Assembly (NCBI GenBank): GCA_964655525.1
Contig: CAZZNE010000004.1
Location: 1 to 64,000 of the forward strand
Source: DLAJ01 sp964655525
GTDB lineage: Bacteria > Bacillota > Clostridia > Lachnospirales > Lachnospiraceae
Direction: 5' to 3'
DNA: 64,000 nucleotides
Below, piece after piece: positions 56,176 to 64,000 of this stretch. The notes beneath the pieces were generated by a model. The model saw nothing but the letters and a program-made list of their open reading frames with translations. It made no database searches and was not told where the DNA came from. The position numbers were made by a program, and so were the translations under genes. How positions within the stretch are numbered: position 1 is the stretch's first letter; each line of letters begins with the position of its first letter.

Positions 56176-56982
56176 ATGGCGGAGAAAAAAAGAAACACGC
56201 AGAGCGGCGCACGGCCGTCTCATACAGAACAGCGATATCAGATATGGCTGCGGCGGATCAGGAGGTTTCGCGCCGATGTGGTTGTTGTTACGGCGGGAAT
56301 CCTGCTGCTTGCGGCTGCAGCAATCGTGACGACGTTTGAAAAAAAAGAAGAGTTAAAGATGGAGGAAACGATTACAGACACGTCGGATATGGTGATCGTG
56401 ATCGATGCCGGGCACGGGGGCAGGGACAGCGGAAAAGTTTCCGTTGACCAAGTAACGTATGAAAAGGACATTAACCTTGCGATCGCCTACAAGCTCAAGA
56501 GCTACTTGGAGGCGGAGGGCATCACGGTCATCATGACCAGAGAGACGGATGACGGACTATACGTGGAAAGTGACAGTAATAAAAAGGCGGCAGATTTACG
56601 ACGCAGGCTCGAGGTCATTGAACGGGCTTCTCCTGTGCTTGTCGTCAGTATTCATCAAAACAGCTATCATGAAGCGTATGTGCGCGGTGCGCAGACTTTT
56701 TATTATACGACGAGCGAGGAAGGAAAGCAGCTCGCGGAAATCATACAGGAGCAGCTATGCCTTTCACTTGATCCTGAGAACGGGCGCAAAGCGAAAGCAA
56801 ATGACAGCTATTATCTGCTGAAAAAAACATCTGTTCCGATCGTCATTGTGGAATGCGGGTTTCTTTCCAATCCGGAGGAGGCCGCGCTGCTTACGACAAC
56901 GGACTATCAGGACCGCGTTGCGTTTCAGATTCATCTCGGTGTCATGCAGTACTTAAATCAAAGCAAAAAAAGGTTATCCTGA
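56176..56982 (+). CDS. N-acetylmuramoyl-L-alanine amidase
   Basis: A 268-residue Amidase_3 enzyme cutting the bond between MurNAc and the peptide stem. A basic N-terminus and membrane helix (about 34-53) anchor it. The zinc site begins at His80 in IDAGHGGRDSG, with Glu in TYEKDINL and a second His in SIHQNSY; VECGFLSNPEE holds the catalytic Glu. The ATG at 56176 has AGGAAGCG upstream; an ATG at 56152 is possible. Its last codons form one arm of the following terminator. Confidence 0.9.
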   Translation: MAEKKRNTQSGARPSHTEQRYQIWLRRIRRFRADVVVVTAGILLLAAAAIVTTFEKKEELKMEETITDTSDMVIVIDAGHGGRDSGKVSVDQVTYEKDINLAIAYKLKSYLEAEGITVIMTRETDDGLYVESDSNKKAADLRRRLEVIERASPVLVVSIHQNSYHEAYVRGAQTFYYTTSEEGKQLAEIIQEQLCLSLDPENGRKAKANDSYYLLKKTSVPIVIVECGFLSNPEEAALLTTTDYQDRVAFQIHLGVMQYLNQSKKRLS

Positions 56983-57010
56983 CGGCAGCGCCGCGGGATA
57001 ACCTTTTTCA
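56967..57010. terminator. Terminator overlapping the end of the amidase gene
   Basis: AAAAAGGTTATCC (56967-56979) pairs with GGATAACCTTTTT (56996-57008). The 5' arm includes the last amidase codons. It also suits the convergent regulator gene. Confidence 0.8.
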
Positions 57011-57052
57011 AAAGAGTTCGTACAGGGACAGGATGCCGTGTATCGTGACCGG

Positions 57053-57799
57053 TTAATCGGGATTTTCTTCCATGTCTTCTTCACAGTAATAGCTGAAATA
57101 CTGTTCCCGCAGGGATTGGTATGAACCGCGGGGAGGATAGATATTTTTCCCGTCATCCATCTGCAGTTCCTGCCTGCTTAGGCTTTCTACATGTTTGAGA
57201 TTGATGAGATAGGAAACGCCGACTTTTGCGAATTCTCGATAGGGGGTAAACATGTCGAAGATTGCCGCCATCGTGATGCGCAGCAGACAGTGAGTACCGT
57301 CCGAGAAGTGCAGGCATTGCATTTTTCCCTGTGCCTCGCAGTACACGATAGAATCCACGGCTACACGACGGATCTTTCCGTCGATACGCAGAAGAATATA
57401 CTTTTTGCGTAGTTCCGGTGTGTCTGCGAAAATCCGATCCAATACCGGAAACAGCATTTCCGGGGATATCGGTTTTACTAAATATTGTACAGCCTCCACG
57501 CCAAATGCATCCAGTGCATGCTCTCTTGAAGTGGTCAGGAAAAGGATCGGGCTGCTGCTGCCTATATCGCGCAGTTCCTTTGCCGCGTCGATTCCGCTTT
57601 TGTCCGGCATATAGATGTCGAGCGTGATGAGGTCCGGTGTATATTGTTTTTCTCTGATCGCGCAGATCAGCTCGTCTGCGGAAGAAAAACGTTCGATCTT
57701 GAGTTCAATTTCGGGATGTTTATTTCCGTAGCCTGCAAATATTTGTTCTGTTTTATCCAGTTCGGTTGTCTCGTCATCGCAGAGTGCGATCAGATACAT
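57053..57799 (-). CDS. LytTR-family response regulator
   Basis: A 248-residue regulator. The receiver domain has CDDE (7-10), phospho-accepting Asp61 in ITLDIYMPD and Lys in YLVKPIS. The LytTR DNA-binding domain (about 140-240) follows: RVAVDSIVYCEAQGK, FAKVGVSYLINLKHV. It pairs with the histidine kinase gene; only one base separates that gene's stop from this start. Confidence 0.93.
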   Translation of the reverse strand: MYLIALCDDETTELDKTEQIFAGYGNKHPEIELKIERFSSADELICAIREKQYTPDLITLDIYMPDKSGIDAAKELRDIGSSSPILFLTTSREHALDAFGVEAVQYLVKPISPEMLFPVLDRIFADTPELRKKYILLRIDGKIRRVAVDSIVYCEAQGKMQCLHFSDGTHCLLRITMAAIFDMFTPYREFAKVGVSYLINLKHVESLSRQELQMDDGKNIYPPRGSYQSLREQYFSYYCEEDMEENPD

Positions 57800-57800
57800 T

Positions 57801-59129
57801 TTAGCAGCTCCTTTCGTTCCTCTCCGGCGGAAGGTTTATAATGAGCCGAAAAATGAACATACCGTTGTCATTCTTAAAGTCATATTCTCCGTCGTATTTT
57901 TCCGCCGTCTTGATAATGCTCAGTACACCGATGCCTCCTGTCGCCTCCGGTTTGGGGAGCCCGTTTTTCAGCTCGATCTCTGTCCGGCACGTATTGCTGC
58001 AATAGATGATAAGTTTACCGAGCTTTTTGCGTATCATCAGATGAATAGAGCATGCCCGTTCTCTTGCATGCTTTTGTACCTCCATGCATCCGTAGATGGC
58101 ATTTTCATAAGCATTCGCCAATATTGTGACAAGATCGATACTGGGGATTCCCGGATTTTTTTCCAGCTTCACATCAAGCGAGACGGAAATGTGTTCCTTT
58201 TTTGCACGTTCGGTATACGCTGCGAGGAGATTGTTGACTGCGGTATTGGCGCAGATGGATTCGACAACGCCCGTATCGGTCTCTTTGAGATATTCCTTCA
58301 AATATTGCAGCAGCTCCTCATCCTGCCCTCTGCGCGCATATTCGGCGATGACCGCATTATGGTGCCTTGCGTCATGCCGGATTCTGCGACCCGTTTCCAC
58401 GGAGGCTTCCAAAAGCTCCATATGCCGTTCCAACAGCCGTTGATTCATTTGGATCAACTGGTTTTCCTTTTGATATTCTTTCTCTTTACCCGTATGTAAA
58501 TAGAGCCGGAATACCAAAAGCTGCAGGGCGCCGGTCAGTAAGAAGTTCAAGACAATCTGATAAAGACGATACGGGGTCTGTTCCAGGCCGTTCTGGCTCA
58601 AAACATACCCAATGCCGGACAGGATGCAGATGATCATGACAATGACACTGAAGCGGTCCACTTCATGCTCCACATAATAACCGAATCCGCGGATGGAGCT
58701 TTTTATTTTTGTGTTAATAAAAATTGCCATAAGGAAGATCGAAAGAATGCGCGCTGTAATATCAATCCATACATTTCTGTCGAAGAAAATAATGGAAACC
58801 TCGATACCGACGATCATAAAAACTGCCATCAGATAGAACGTGAGCGTCAGCTTATAAATGCACAGATAAATGGGATCGCTGTTCATAAAAATGGAAAAGA
58901 CGGCAAAGCACAGATACAGCAATAGCGGTGCCAGCCGCACATAGCTTTCCTGATTGACGGCATACCAAACGCAGGATACCGCAGCCATGACGACACAAAG
59001 ACAGGCGTAACAGACGGCAGTCTTCTTGAGGCTGTAGCGCGGCTCGCTCATTAGAGAAAATAAAATGACCACTCCTATTATATTGATTACAAACCGGATC
59101 AATGCGACGGCAGTAGAACCACCCAGCAT
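57801..59129 (-). CDS. AgrC/GHKL-type sensor histidine kinase
   Basis: A 442-residue kinase with about six N-terminal membrane helices (1-210) and no large external domain, as in AgrC-like peptide sensors. A coiled helix leads to the phospho-His region (RRIRHDARHHNAV) and a GHKL ATPase (NAYENAIYGC, GGIGVLSI). It is encoded first in the pair; no peptide signal gene is visible nearby. Confidence 0.88.
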   Translation of the reverse strand: MLGGSTAVALIRFVINIIGVVILFSLMSEPRYSLKKTAVCYACLCVVMAAVSCVWYAVNQESYVRLAPLLLYLCFAVFSIFMNSDPIYLCIYKLTLTFYLMAVFMIVGIEVSIIFFDRNVWIDITARILSIFLMAIFINTKIKSSIRGFGYYVEHEVDRFSVIVMIICILSGIGYVLSQNGLEQTPYRLYQIVLNFLLTGALQLLVFRLYLHTGKEKEYQKENQLIQMNQRLLERHMELLEASVETGRRIRHDARHHNAVIAEYARRGQDEELLQYLKEYLKETDTGVVESICANTAVNNLLAAYTERAKKEHISVSLDVKLEKNPGIPSIDLVTILANAYENAIYGCMEVQKHARERACSIHLMIRKKLGKLIIYCSNTCRTEIELKNGLPKPEATGGIGVLSIIKTAEKYDGEYDFKNDNGMFIFRLIINLPPERNERSC

Positions 59130-59194
59130 ATCGCTGTCACACCTCCCTTCTTAAATTGATAAAAACGCAGGATGCCCCAAAAAAGATAATAATG

Positions 59195-60334
59195 TTACCA
59201 CGTAAAACTATCGGGAGTGATGCCGTTAAAATTAGCGGCAGGTACGATATCTCCTGACCTGAGCAATTCATAAGCGGCATCAATCTTTTCGATTGTCGCA
59301 GCAGATAACTGATGTCGCCCTTCCGCGTTTACATAGCCGGTGGAACCTGTATCAACCCGAAGCGTGACATTCCCGCCGCCAAAAAAGCCGACAGCGATCG
59401 CATTCAAGGTTTTCTCAACATCACTATGCATCACTTTAATGGCAGAGGTCAGTATAACGTTACGATCTCCGTCAAAGCCGTCGTCATACTGGTCAATATC
59501 AACACCGATGAACATGACGCCGTCCGCGTCCTTAACGGCATCCAGAACGCCGCTTCCGGCGGTGCCCGCCGCTGCGAAGATGATGTCAACGCCCTCTGCG
59601 ATCAATGCTCTGCCTACGACCTTTCCGGTTTCGATATCAGCAAAAGAACCGATATAGTTTCCGCCCACATCCGCGCCGGTAACATCTGTTCCTGCATAAG
59701 AAGGAAGCTCCACGATCTCTACATGCGTTCCTTCTGTCCCGTTGACATATTTTACACCGCATTCAAATCCATACTGATAATTCACGTTGGAAGGATAAGC
59801 AACGCCGTTTACAACAGCCACTTTACCGGACTTTGTCTCAAGCGCTGCCGCCATTCCGGCAAAGAAGCCGGATTCCTGCTCCGCAAAACACATCGCAAAA
59901 ATATTATCCACTTCCACCTCGTTGCCGTTAGCATCGGACGGGAAAGAATCTACCAAAATAAACTTTATATTTGGGTTTTGTATTGCAATATCGGAGATTC
60001 CCGCAAACTGGAAACCGCAGCATACAATGACGTCATAATCCCCCACAATATCCGCGACCGCCGCAAGAGAAGCTGCCGTATCGCCGGTAGTTTCCTGTAC
60101 GGGCGTTACCGTTGAGCCCGGATGGGTTTCCAGAAAAGCCAGAATTCCGTTATAAATATCCTCATTAAAAGAATGATCATCTACTCCTGCCGGGCTGCTG
60201 ACGATCGCAATCTTTAAGTTTTCATCCGCGTTTCCGGTCGTTCCTGTTGCGGCGCCATTACCGGAGTTTCCGCAGGCGGTCATGGAAAGAAGCATGACGG
60301 ACGCAAGAATCAGTGACAATATCTTTTTTCTCAT
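59195..60334 (-). CDS. BMP-family substrate-binding lipoprotein
   Basis: A 379-residue lipoprotein with Cys21 in the lipobox LLSMTAC. The mature part has the periplasmic-binding fold of the basic membrane protein/Med family: VDDHSFNEDIYNG, DVIVCCGFQF, IIFAAAGTAGSGVLDAV and FIGVDIDQYDDG. Known members bind purine nucleosides for ABC import. No ABC permease or ATPase is next to it. Instead a chemoreceptor gene lies 38 bp upstream, so this protein may deliver a ligand to it. Confidence 0.9.
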   Translation of the reverse strand: MRKKILSLILASVMLLSMTACGNSGNGAATGTTGNADENLKIAIVSSPAGVDDHSFNEDIYNGILAFLETHPGSTVTPVQETTGDTAASLAAVADIVGDYDVIVCCGFQFAGISDIAIQNPNIKFILVDSFPSDANGNEVEVDNIFAMCFAEQESGFFAGMAAALETKSGKVAVVNGVAYPSNVNYQYGFECGVKYVNGTEGTHVEIVELPSYAGTDVTGADVGGNYIGSFADIETGKVVGRALIAEGVDIIFAAAGTAGSGVLDAVKDADGVMFIGVDIDQYDDGFDGDRNVILTSAIKVMHSDVEKTLNAIAVGFFGGGNVTLRVDTGSTGYVNAEGRHQLSAATIEKIDAAYELLRSGDIVPAANFNGITPDSFTW

Positions 60335-60372
60335 ATATCGTTTCCTCCTGAATTTGAAAAATATGTACCGAA

Positions 60373-62112
60373 TTAAATCTTAAAGAAAGCAACATCCCGT
60401 TCAAGCTCATCCGCAATATCTTTCAAATCTTTTGCAGCATTTGTAAGCAGGTTGACCATCGCATTCAGCTCCTGCATCGCAGCATTTGTTTCCTCTGTTG
60501 ACGCAGTGTTTTCTTCTGCAACCGCGGACAAATTCTGTATGACATCGACTACCTTCACTCTTGCCTCATCGCATTCCCTGGTTTGGGCATAAATCTGTTC
60601 GGTTTCAACAATAGAGGTTTCAATCCCTTTTGTAACGGCGGCAAATTTTTTCTTTGTTTCCTCCAGCTTTTTCTGCTGTTCGACAATGATCTCTCCTGCC
60701 TCTGTCATAATTTCAACGGAAGCTTTGGAATTCTCGGCCAGCTGGTGAATAATATCTTCGATCGTTTTGGCCGAATTGTTGGAATCCTCAGCCAATTTTG
60801 AAATCTGCGAAGCCACAACGGCAAATCCACGTCCGGCCTCTCCCGCTCTTGCGGCTTCGATATTTGCGTTTAATGATAACAGGCTGGTCTCGCTGGCGAT
60901 CGCCGTGATCAGGTTAACAGAATCCTGAATTTTGCCGACGGATTCATTGGTCGTATGTACGGAAGCGTCGATTTTCTTGATTGCCTCTAGCGTCCTGTCA
61001 TTGGATACGCTCAATTCGTTAATGATACGCTCGGATTCCTGATCGGCATCTCTTATCTCTGAGGAGATGTTATCCAGCTCCTGCACACCCTTTGCAATTT
61101 TTTCTATCATAGAACCAATGGTCGTAACCTGCGTTGTCGCCGATTCGATATCCTGTGCCTGCGTTGCGGCGCCCTTGGCAACATCCTCCACCGAATGGCT
61201 GATCTCATCCACCGTAGAGCTGGTCTGCGACGCAACGGATTCCAAGGAATTGCTCGACTGAAGCAGGTTATCGGTTTTTTCTTTAATACTGCCGACCATG
61301 CTTTGAAGCTTTTCAGCCAGTCCGTACATGGACGAGACCATTGCACCGATCTCATCCGTTCTGTTCCTGGCTACCCGGCTGAGCTTCTCCGCTCCCTCAC
61401 TCAGCTCGACCCGCAGATTACCGTCGGAAATATTGACAAGCATACCACCTGCCCGGACAACGATGGTCGCGATTCCTTTTACAAGAAACGTACAGATAAC
61501 CAGCGCGGCAACCAAAATAACAAGGGAAATGGCGGCAATGCCGATGATTTTGCTGCGAATGGTTGCATCGACACCCTTCGATGGCTGTCCGGCAAAGATC
61601 ATACCTACAACAGCCCCTTCACTATTTCTTACCGGTTTATAATAGGCATAATAATTTTCATCATTGATCGTGATACTGTCTGAACTATAATCGTTCCCGC
61701 CCTTCAATACGGTTTCGACAACCACATCGGAGGCCCTTGTCCAAAGCATCCGGTTTCCTGACTTGTCAAATAAAGAAGTGGCAACTCTGACATCCCCATA
61801 GAAAAGGGTAACATCCGTATCTGTGCCTGCCGTATAGCTGTCAATAATACTCTCATGTGCCGTAATATTATAATCGCCTTTATAGAGCAAATATCCCTTC
61901 ACAGAGTAATCGCCTGGATCAATGGCATCATAGGAAGCAGAAACCGATTGACATACAAGAGCCAGTTCCTCCATCACTTTTTCCTTCATCCCATTCTGCA
62001 GCGCATTAATGGAATATGTGGCGATAATAACATCCGCACAAATGATCGGTAAAGCGCACATTAAGATCAGCTTCACTAAAATTCCCGGTCCCTTTTTCCC
62101 TTTTCTGTCCAT
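60373..62112 (-). CDS. Methyl-accepting chemotaxis protein
   Basis: A 579-residue chemoreceptor. A first membrane helix (about 12-35), an extracellular single-Cache-type sensor (about 36-185, with SYDAIDPGDYSVKGYL), a second helix (about 190-212), HAMP and a signalling coil follow. The conserved hairpin tip is visible: ETSLLSLNANIEAARAGE, GRGFAVVASQISKLAE. It signals to CheA/CheW, which are not in this window. It is cotranscribed with the BMP lipoprotein. Confidence 0.94.
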   Translation of the reverse strand: MDRKGKKGPGILVKLILMCALPIICADVIIATYSINALQNGMKEKVMEELALVCQSVSASYDAIDPGDYSVKGYLLYKGDYNITAHESIIDSYTAGTDTDVTLFYGDVRVATSLFDKSGNRMLWTRASDVVVETVLKGGNDYSSDSITINDENYYAYYKPVRNSEGAVVGMIFAGQPSKGVDATIRSKIIGIAAISLVILVAALVICTFLVKGIATIVVRAGGMLVNISDGNLRVELSEGAEKLSRVARNRTDEIGAMVSSMYGLAEKLQSMVGSIKEKTDNLLQSSNSLESVASQTSSTVDEISHSVEDVAKGAATQAQDIESATTQVTTIGSMIEKIAKGVQELDNISSEIRDADQESERIINELSVSNDRTLEAIKKIDASVHTTNESVGKIQDSVNLITAIASETSLLSLNANIEAARAGEAGRGFAVVASQISKLAEDSNNSAKTIEDIIHQLAENSKASVEIMTEAGEIIVEQQKKLEETKKKFAAVTKGIETSIVETEQIYAQTRECDEARVKVVDVIQNLSAVAEENTASTEETNAAMQELNAMVNLLTNAAKDLKDIADELERDVAFFKI

Positions 62113-62189
62113 ATAGATTTCAGCCCTTTCTTAAAAATAGTATGAATAAAATATTATACAGTCGGATCTTGTCGAAAAAAAGAAGTTCG

Positions 62190-62202
62190 GTACAATTTGT
62201 AC
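62190..62202. promoter_or_regulatory. Palindrome upstream of the chemoreceptor operon
   Basis: GTACAATTTGTAC is a perfect inverted repeat. It overlaps GTACTTTTTTCGGTA, which resembles the GTACTTTTTCGAGTAC element upstream of pfl. TATAAT on the minus strand lies about 30 bp closer to the gene (ATTATA at 62152-62157). Confidence 0.4.
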
Positions 62203-62237
62203 TTTTTTCGGTATCCTTTGCGTTCTAACACCCAGAA

Positions 62238-62306
62238 GAATTCGCCAAAGGCGAATTCACGGATAGAGTTTCCGAAGGAAACTCTGAAAGGAGCGAAGCT
62301 CCTTTT
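62238..62306. repeat. Three stacked hairpins after the histidine kinase gene
   Basis: Perfect stems GAATTCGCC/GGCGAATTC (62238-62246 with 62250-62258), AGAGTTTCC/GGAAACTCT (62265-62273 with 62277-62285) and AAAGGAGC/GCTCCTTT (62287-62294 with 62298-62305), each with a three-base loop. In the gene direction they end in TTCTTCTGGG, like the other members of the dispersed family. They lie in the 3' end of the histidine kinase transcript. Confidence 0.65.
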
Positions 62307-63728
62307 TTAGTCCTCATCCATATCCACACAGGGCAGGGAAAAAATAAACTCGCTCCCGGCGCCCTCCGTACTGATGACGTTAATGTTTTCACTGTGCGCG
62401 CGGATGATCTCTTTGGTGATGGAAAGGCCGAGGCCGGTTCCTTTTTTATCCTTGCCGCGCGATAAGTCCGTCTTGTAGAAACGGTCCCAGATAAATTTCA
62501 GACTTTCCTTGGGAATGCCGATGCCGTTGTCCTTGACGGAAATAAACACTTTATTATGCTTTTGCGTCGTCTCAATCTTAATATGCGAGTCGTGATGCGA
62601 AAATTTGATGGCATTGTCGAGCAGGTTGTAGAGCACCTGCTGAATCTTGCTTAAGTCCGCCGTGACGAGCATGCTGTCGCCGGTCAATACCAGGTCGATG
62701 ACAAGCTGGCGCTCTCTGCAGATACCCTCAAAGGTTGCGACCGTATTTTTGATGACACGGTTGATGTCAAACGTGCTTTTTTCCAAAACCATGCCTTCCG
62801 TGTTCAGGTTATTCAGCGTTAAAAGATTATTTGTCAGTTTTGTCAGGCGTTCCGTTTCATTTAACACGATCTGCAGATATTTTTCATGCAGCTCGGGGGG
62901 GATGGTCCCGTCGAGCATCGCCTGCACATATCCGCTGATGGAGGTTAAGGGGGAACGGAAGTCGTGCGAGATGTTGGCGACAAGCTTTTTCTGGTTTTCA
63001 CCGCCCTGTGCAAGCGCTTCCGCCATGTAGGAAAGCGAAGCGGCGAGGTAGCCGATCTCGTCCTCGCTGTCCACGGAGAGCTGATAGCTCAGGTTGCCGC
63101 TCGCATACTGTTCGGTCGCGCGCGTGATCTTGCGAAGCGGGAGATAGACCATTTCCGTGAAAAAAATTAGAATGATGAGCGACAATAGAAACAGGATCAC
63201 CAACAGCAGATACGAAATATTTAAGAGGCTGTTGCTCTCCTGTTCGATCGTGCTCATCGGGGTAAGGATCACGACATAGCCTTTTACCTTAAAATCCGAG
63301 GTGATGGGGGCAAAAACGCTCAGCATATCTTCTTCGAACATGCCGAAGAAAGTGCCGACCGTATAGTAAGTACTCCCTGTCACGGTCGGGTCAAACGCTT
63401 CCACGACCACCTGATTATCGACGTCGATCGGGTTTTTGGAGTCCACAACAATTCTCCCCGACGGATTCATGATCCAAATCGTGGAAGAGAGGTAAATATC
63501 AAGCGCATCCAATTGATTTTTTGCGGTTTCCAGAGAAATGCGGTTATCGTAAAGCTCGGATGCGTAAGTGCCCGCGATCATGACAGCTTCCTGATACAGG
63601 GACTCCGCCTTTTCTTTTTTCAGATGATCCAAGGTCATGCCGGAAACAAAGTTTGCGACAACAAAAAAACCGAAAAAAGCAAAGATCAGATAGGCAAGCA
63701 GAAATTTCCAATATAGTGTGCGTTTCAT
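62307..63728 (-). CDS. Sensor histidine kinase with HAMP domain
   Basis: A 473-residue kinase. Two membrane helices (about 8-30 and 170-192) flank an extracellular sensor of about 140 residues (SSTIWIMNPSGRIVVDS). HAMP (RKITRATEQYASGNLSY), phospho-His in VANISHDFRSPL and the ATPase (NLLDNAIKFS, DNGIGIPKES, GTGLGLSI) follow. It should phosphorylate the OmpR-type regulator encoded 57 bp upstream. Confidence 0.95.
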   Translation of the reverse strand: MKRTLYWKFLLAYLIFAFFGFFVVANFVSGMTLDHLKKEKAESLYQEAVMIAGTYASELYDNRISLETAKNQLDALDIYLSSTIWIMNPSGRIVVDSKNPIDVDNQVVVEAFDPTVTGSTYYTVGTFFGMFEEDMLSVFAPITSDFKVKGYVVILTPMSTIEQESNSLLNISYLLLVILFLLSLIILIFFTEMVYLPLRKITRATEQYASGNLSYQLSVDSEDEIGYLAASLSYMAEALAQGGENQKKLVANISHDFRSPLTSISGYVQAMLDGTIPPELHEKYLQIVLNETERLTKLTNNLLTLNNLNTEGMVLEKSTFDINRVIKNTVATFEGICRERQLVIDLVLTGDSMLVTADLSKIQQVLYNLLDNAIKFSHHDSHIKIETTQKHNKVFISVKDNGIGIPKESLKFIWDRFYKTDLSRGKDKKGTGLGLSITKEIIRAHSENINVISTEGAGSEFIFSLPCVDMDED

Positions 63729-63785
63729 GAATCGTTATCCCTCAAAATCCAATCTGTCAGCGTTACATAAGAGCATGATGCAGCC

Positions 63786-64000
63786 TTAACGTACCTCAAA
63801 TTTATAGCCAATGCTCCAGATCGTGGCAATCCGCCAGTGGGCGTTGTCCTTGATCTTTTCACGCAGACGTTTGATATGAACATCCACGGTTCTCGTGTCG
63901 CCTATGTATTCATAGCCCCAAATCTGGTCTAAGAGCTGTTCCCTTGTAAAGACGTGGTTCGGGGAGGAGGCAAGAAAATAGAGAAGCTCCAGCTCCTTCG
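63786..64000 (-). CDS. OmpR-family response regulator, C-terminal part (cut by window end)
   Basis: Only the last 71 residues are present. They form a winged-helix DNA-binding domain: KELELLYFLASSPNHVFTRE, QLLDQIWGYEYIGDTRTVDV, HIKRLREKI, GYKFEVR. The stop is TAA at 63786-63788. The receiver domain lies beyond the window. It is the partner of the following histidine kinase. Confidence 0.95.
   Translation of the reverse strand, partial: KELELLYFLASSPNHVFTREQLLDQIWGYEYIGDTRTVDVHIKRLREKIKDNAHWRIATIWSIGYKFEVR

Noticed and set aside
1..64000. Insertion sequences or prophage
   Set aside because: No transposase, integrase or phage structural genes were seen in either strand.

Overview
This 64 kb window looks like the chromosome of an anaerobic, Gram-positive Bacillota of the class Clostridia, most likely family Lachnospiraceae. 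The evidence is the gene content and order: a rpsF-ssb-rpsR block followed by gdpP-rplI-dnaB, a FabK-type fatty acid synthesis operon with fused accDA, a pyruvate formate-lyase locus, MecA, class B sortase, sigma-A promoters with TTGACA/TATAAT boxes, strong AGGAGG ribosome sites, and no outer-membrane genes. One assembly gap (100 N, 3273-3372) lies inside a repeat-rich surface protein gene.

Layout. 1-550: tRNA-Asn, tRNA-Glu and tRNA-Cys. 0.8-4.4 kb: a class B-type sortase, its probable cell-wall-anchored substrate, and a CAP-domain lipoprotein. 4.6-9.6 kb: two polytopic membrane proteins (one with the YYY/DUF2298 signature) around a family 2 glycosyltransferase, probably an envelope glycosylation unit. 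9.6-10.6 kb: sirtuin and a DUF951 protein. 10.6-16.0 kb: rpsF-ssb-rpsR, then gdpP-rplI-dnaB. 16.2-17.2 kb: a MerR-type DNA-binding domain on a long charged coiled coil. 17.2-26.3 kb: fabH-fabK-fabD-fabG-fabF-accB-accC-accDA, behind a strong promoter with a FabT-like palindrome. The operon has no acpP or fabZ.

26.4-41.0 kb is the most unusual block. It is a Ser/Thr phosphorylation signalling island with three Hanks-type kinases (beta-helix-like ectodomain, propeller-like ectodomain, and cytosolic with a zinc ribbon), two PP2C phosphatases, four FHA proteins (one with a zinc ribbon, one fused to an extracellular trypsin-like protease, one to a von Willebrand A domain, one to an RDD membrane domain), and an HTH-like protein of unknown role. 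Eight of these genes (30.8-41.0 kb) are tightly spaced and probably form one operon linking events outside the membrane to phosphothreonine recognition inside.

41.0-48.2 kb: a beta-propeller/PNPOx-like operon under a perfect palindrome, a Nudix hydrolase, a DUF1287 protein, a heterodimeric ABC exporter and a small membrane protein. 48.3-52.6 kb: an anaerobic pyruvate formate-lyase locus in which the enzyme is naturally split. The pflB product keeps the two active-site cysteines but stops before the glycyl-radical domain. That domain is encoded separately as an 80-residue protein, with a small cysteine-rich, radical-domain-like protein between the two. pflA and a 2[4Fe-4S] ferredoxin follow. 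52.7-64 kb: mecA, a candidate structured RNA, a GH18 protein, an amidase, a LytTR two-component pair, a chemoreceptor paired with a BMP-type binding lipoprotein, and an OmpR-type two-component pair cut by the window end.

Several intergenic regions share short tandem hairpins with a common GAAGAA/TTCTTC outer stem and a TTCTTYTGGG tail, suggesting a dispersed repeat family.
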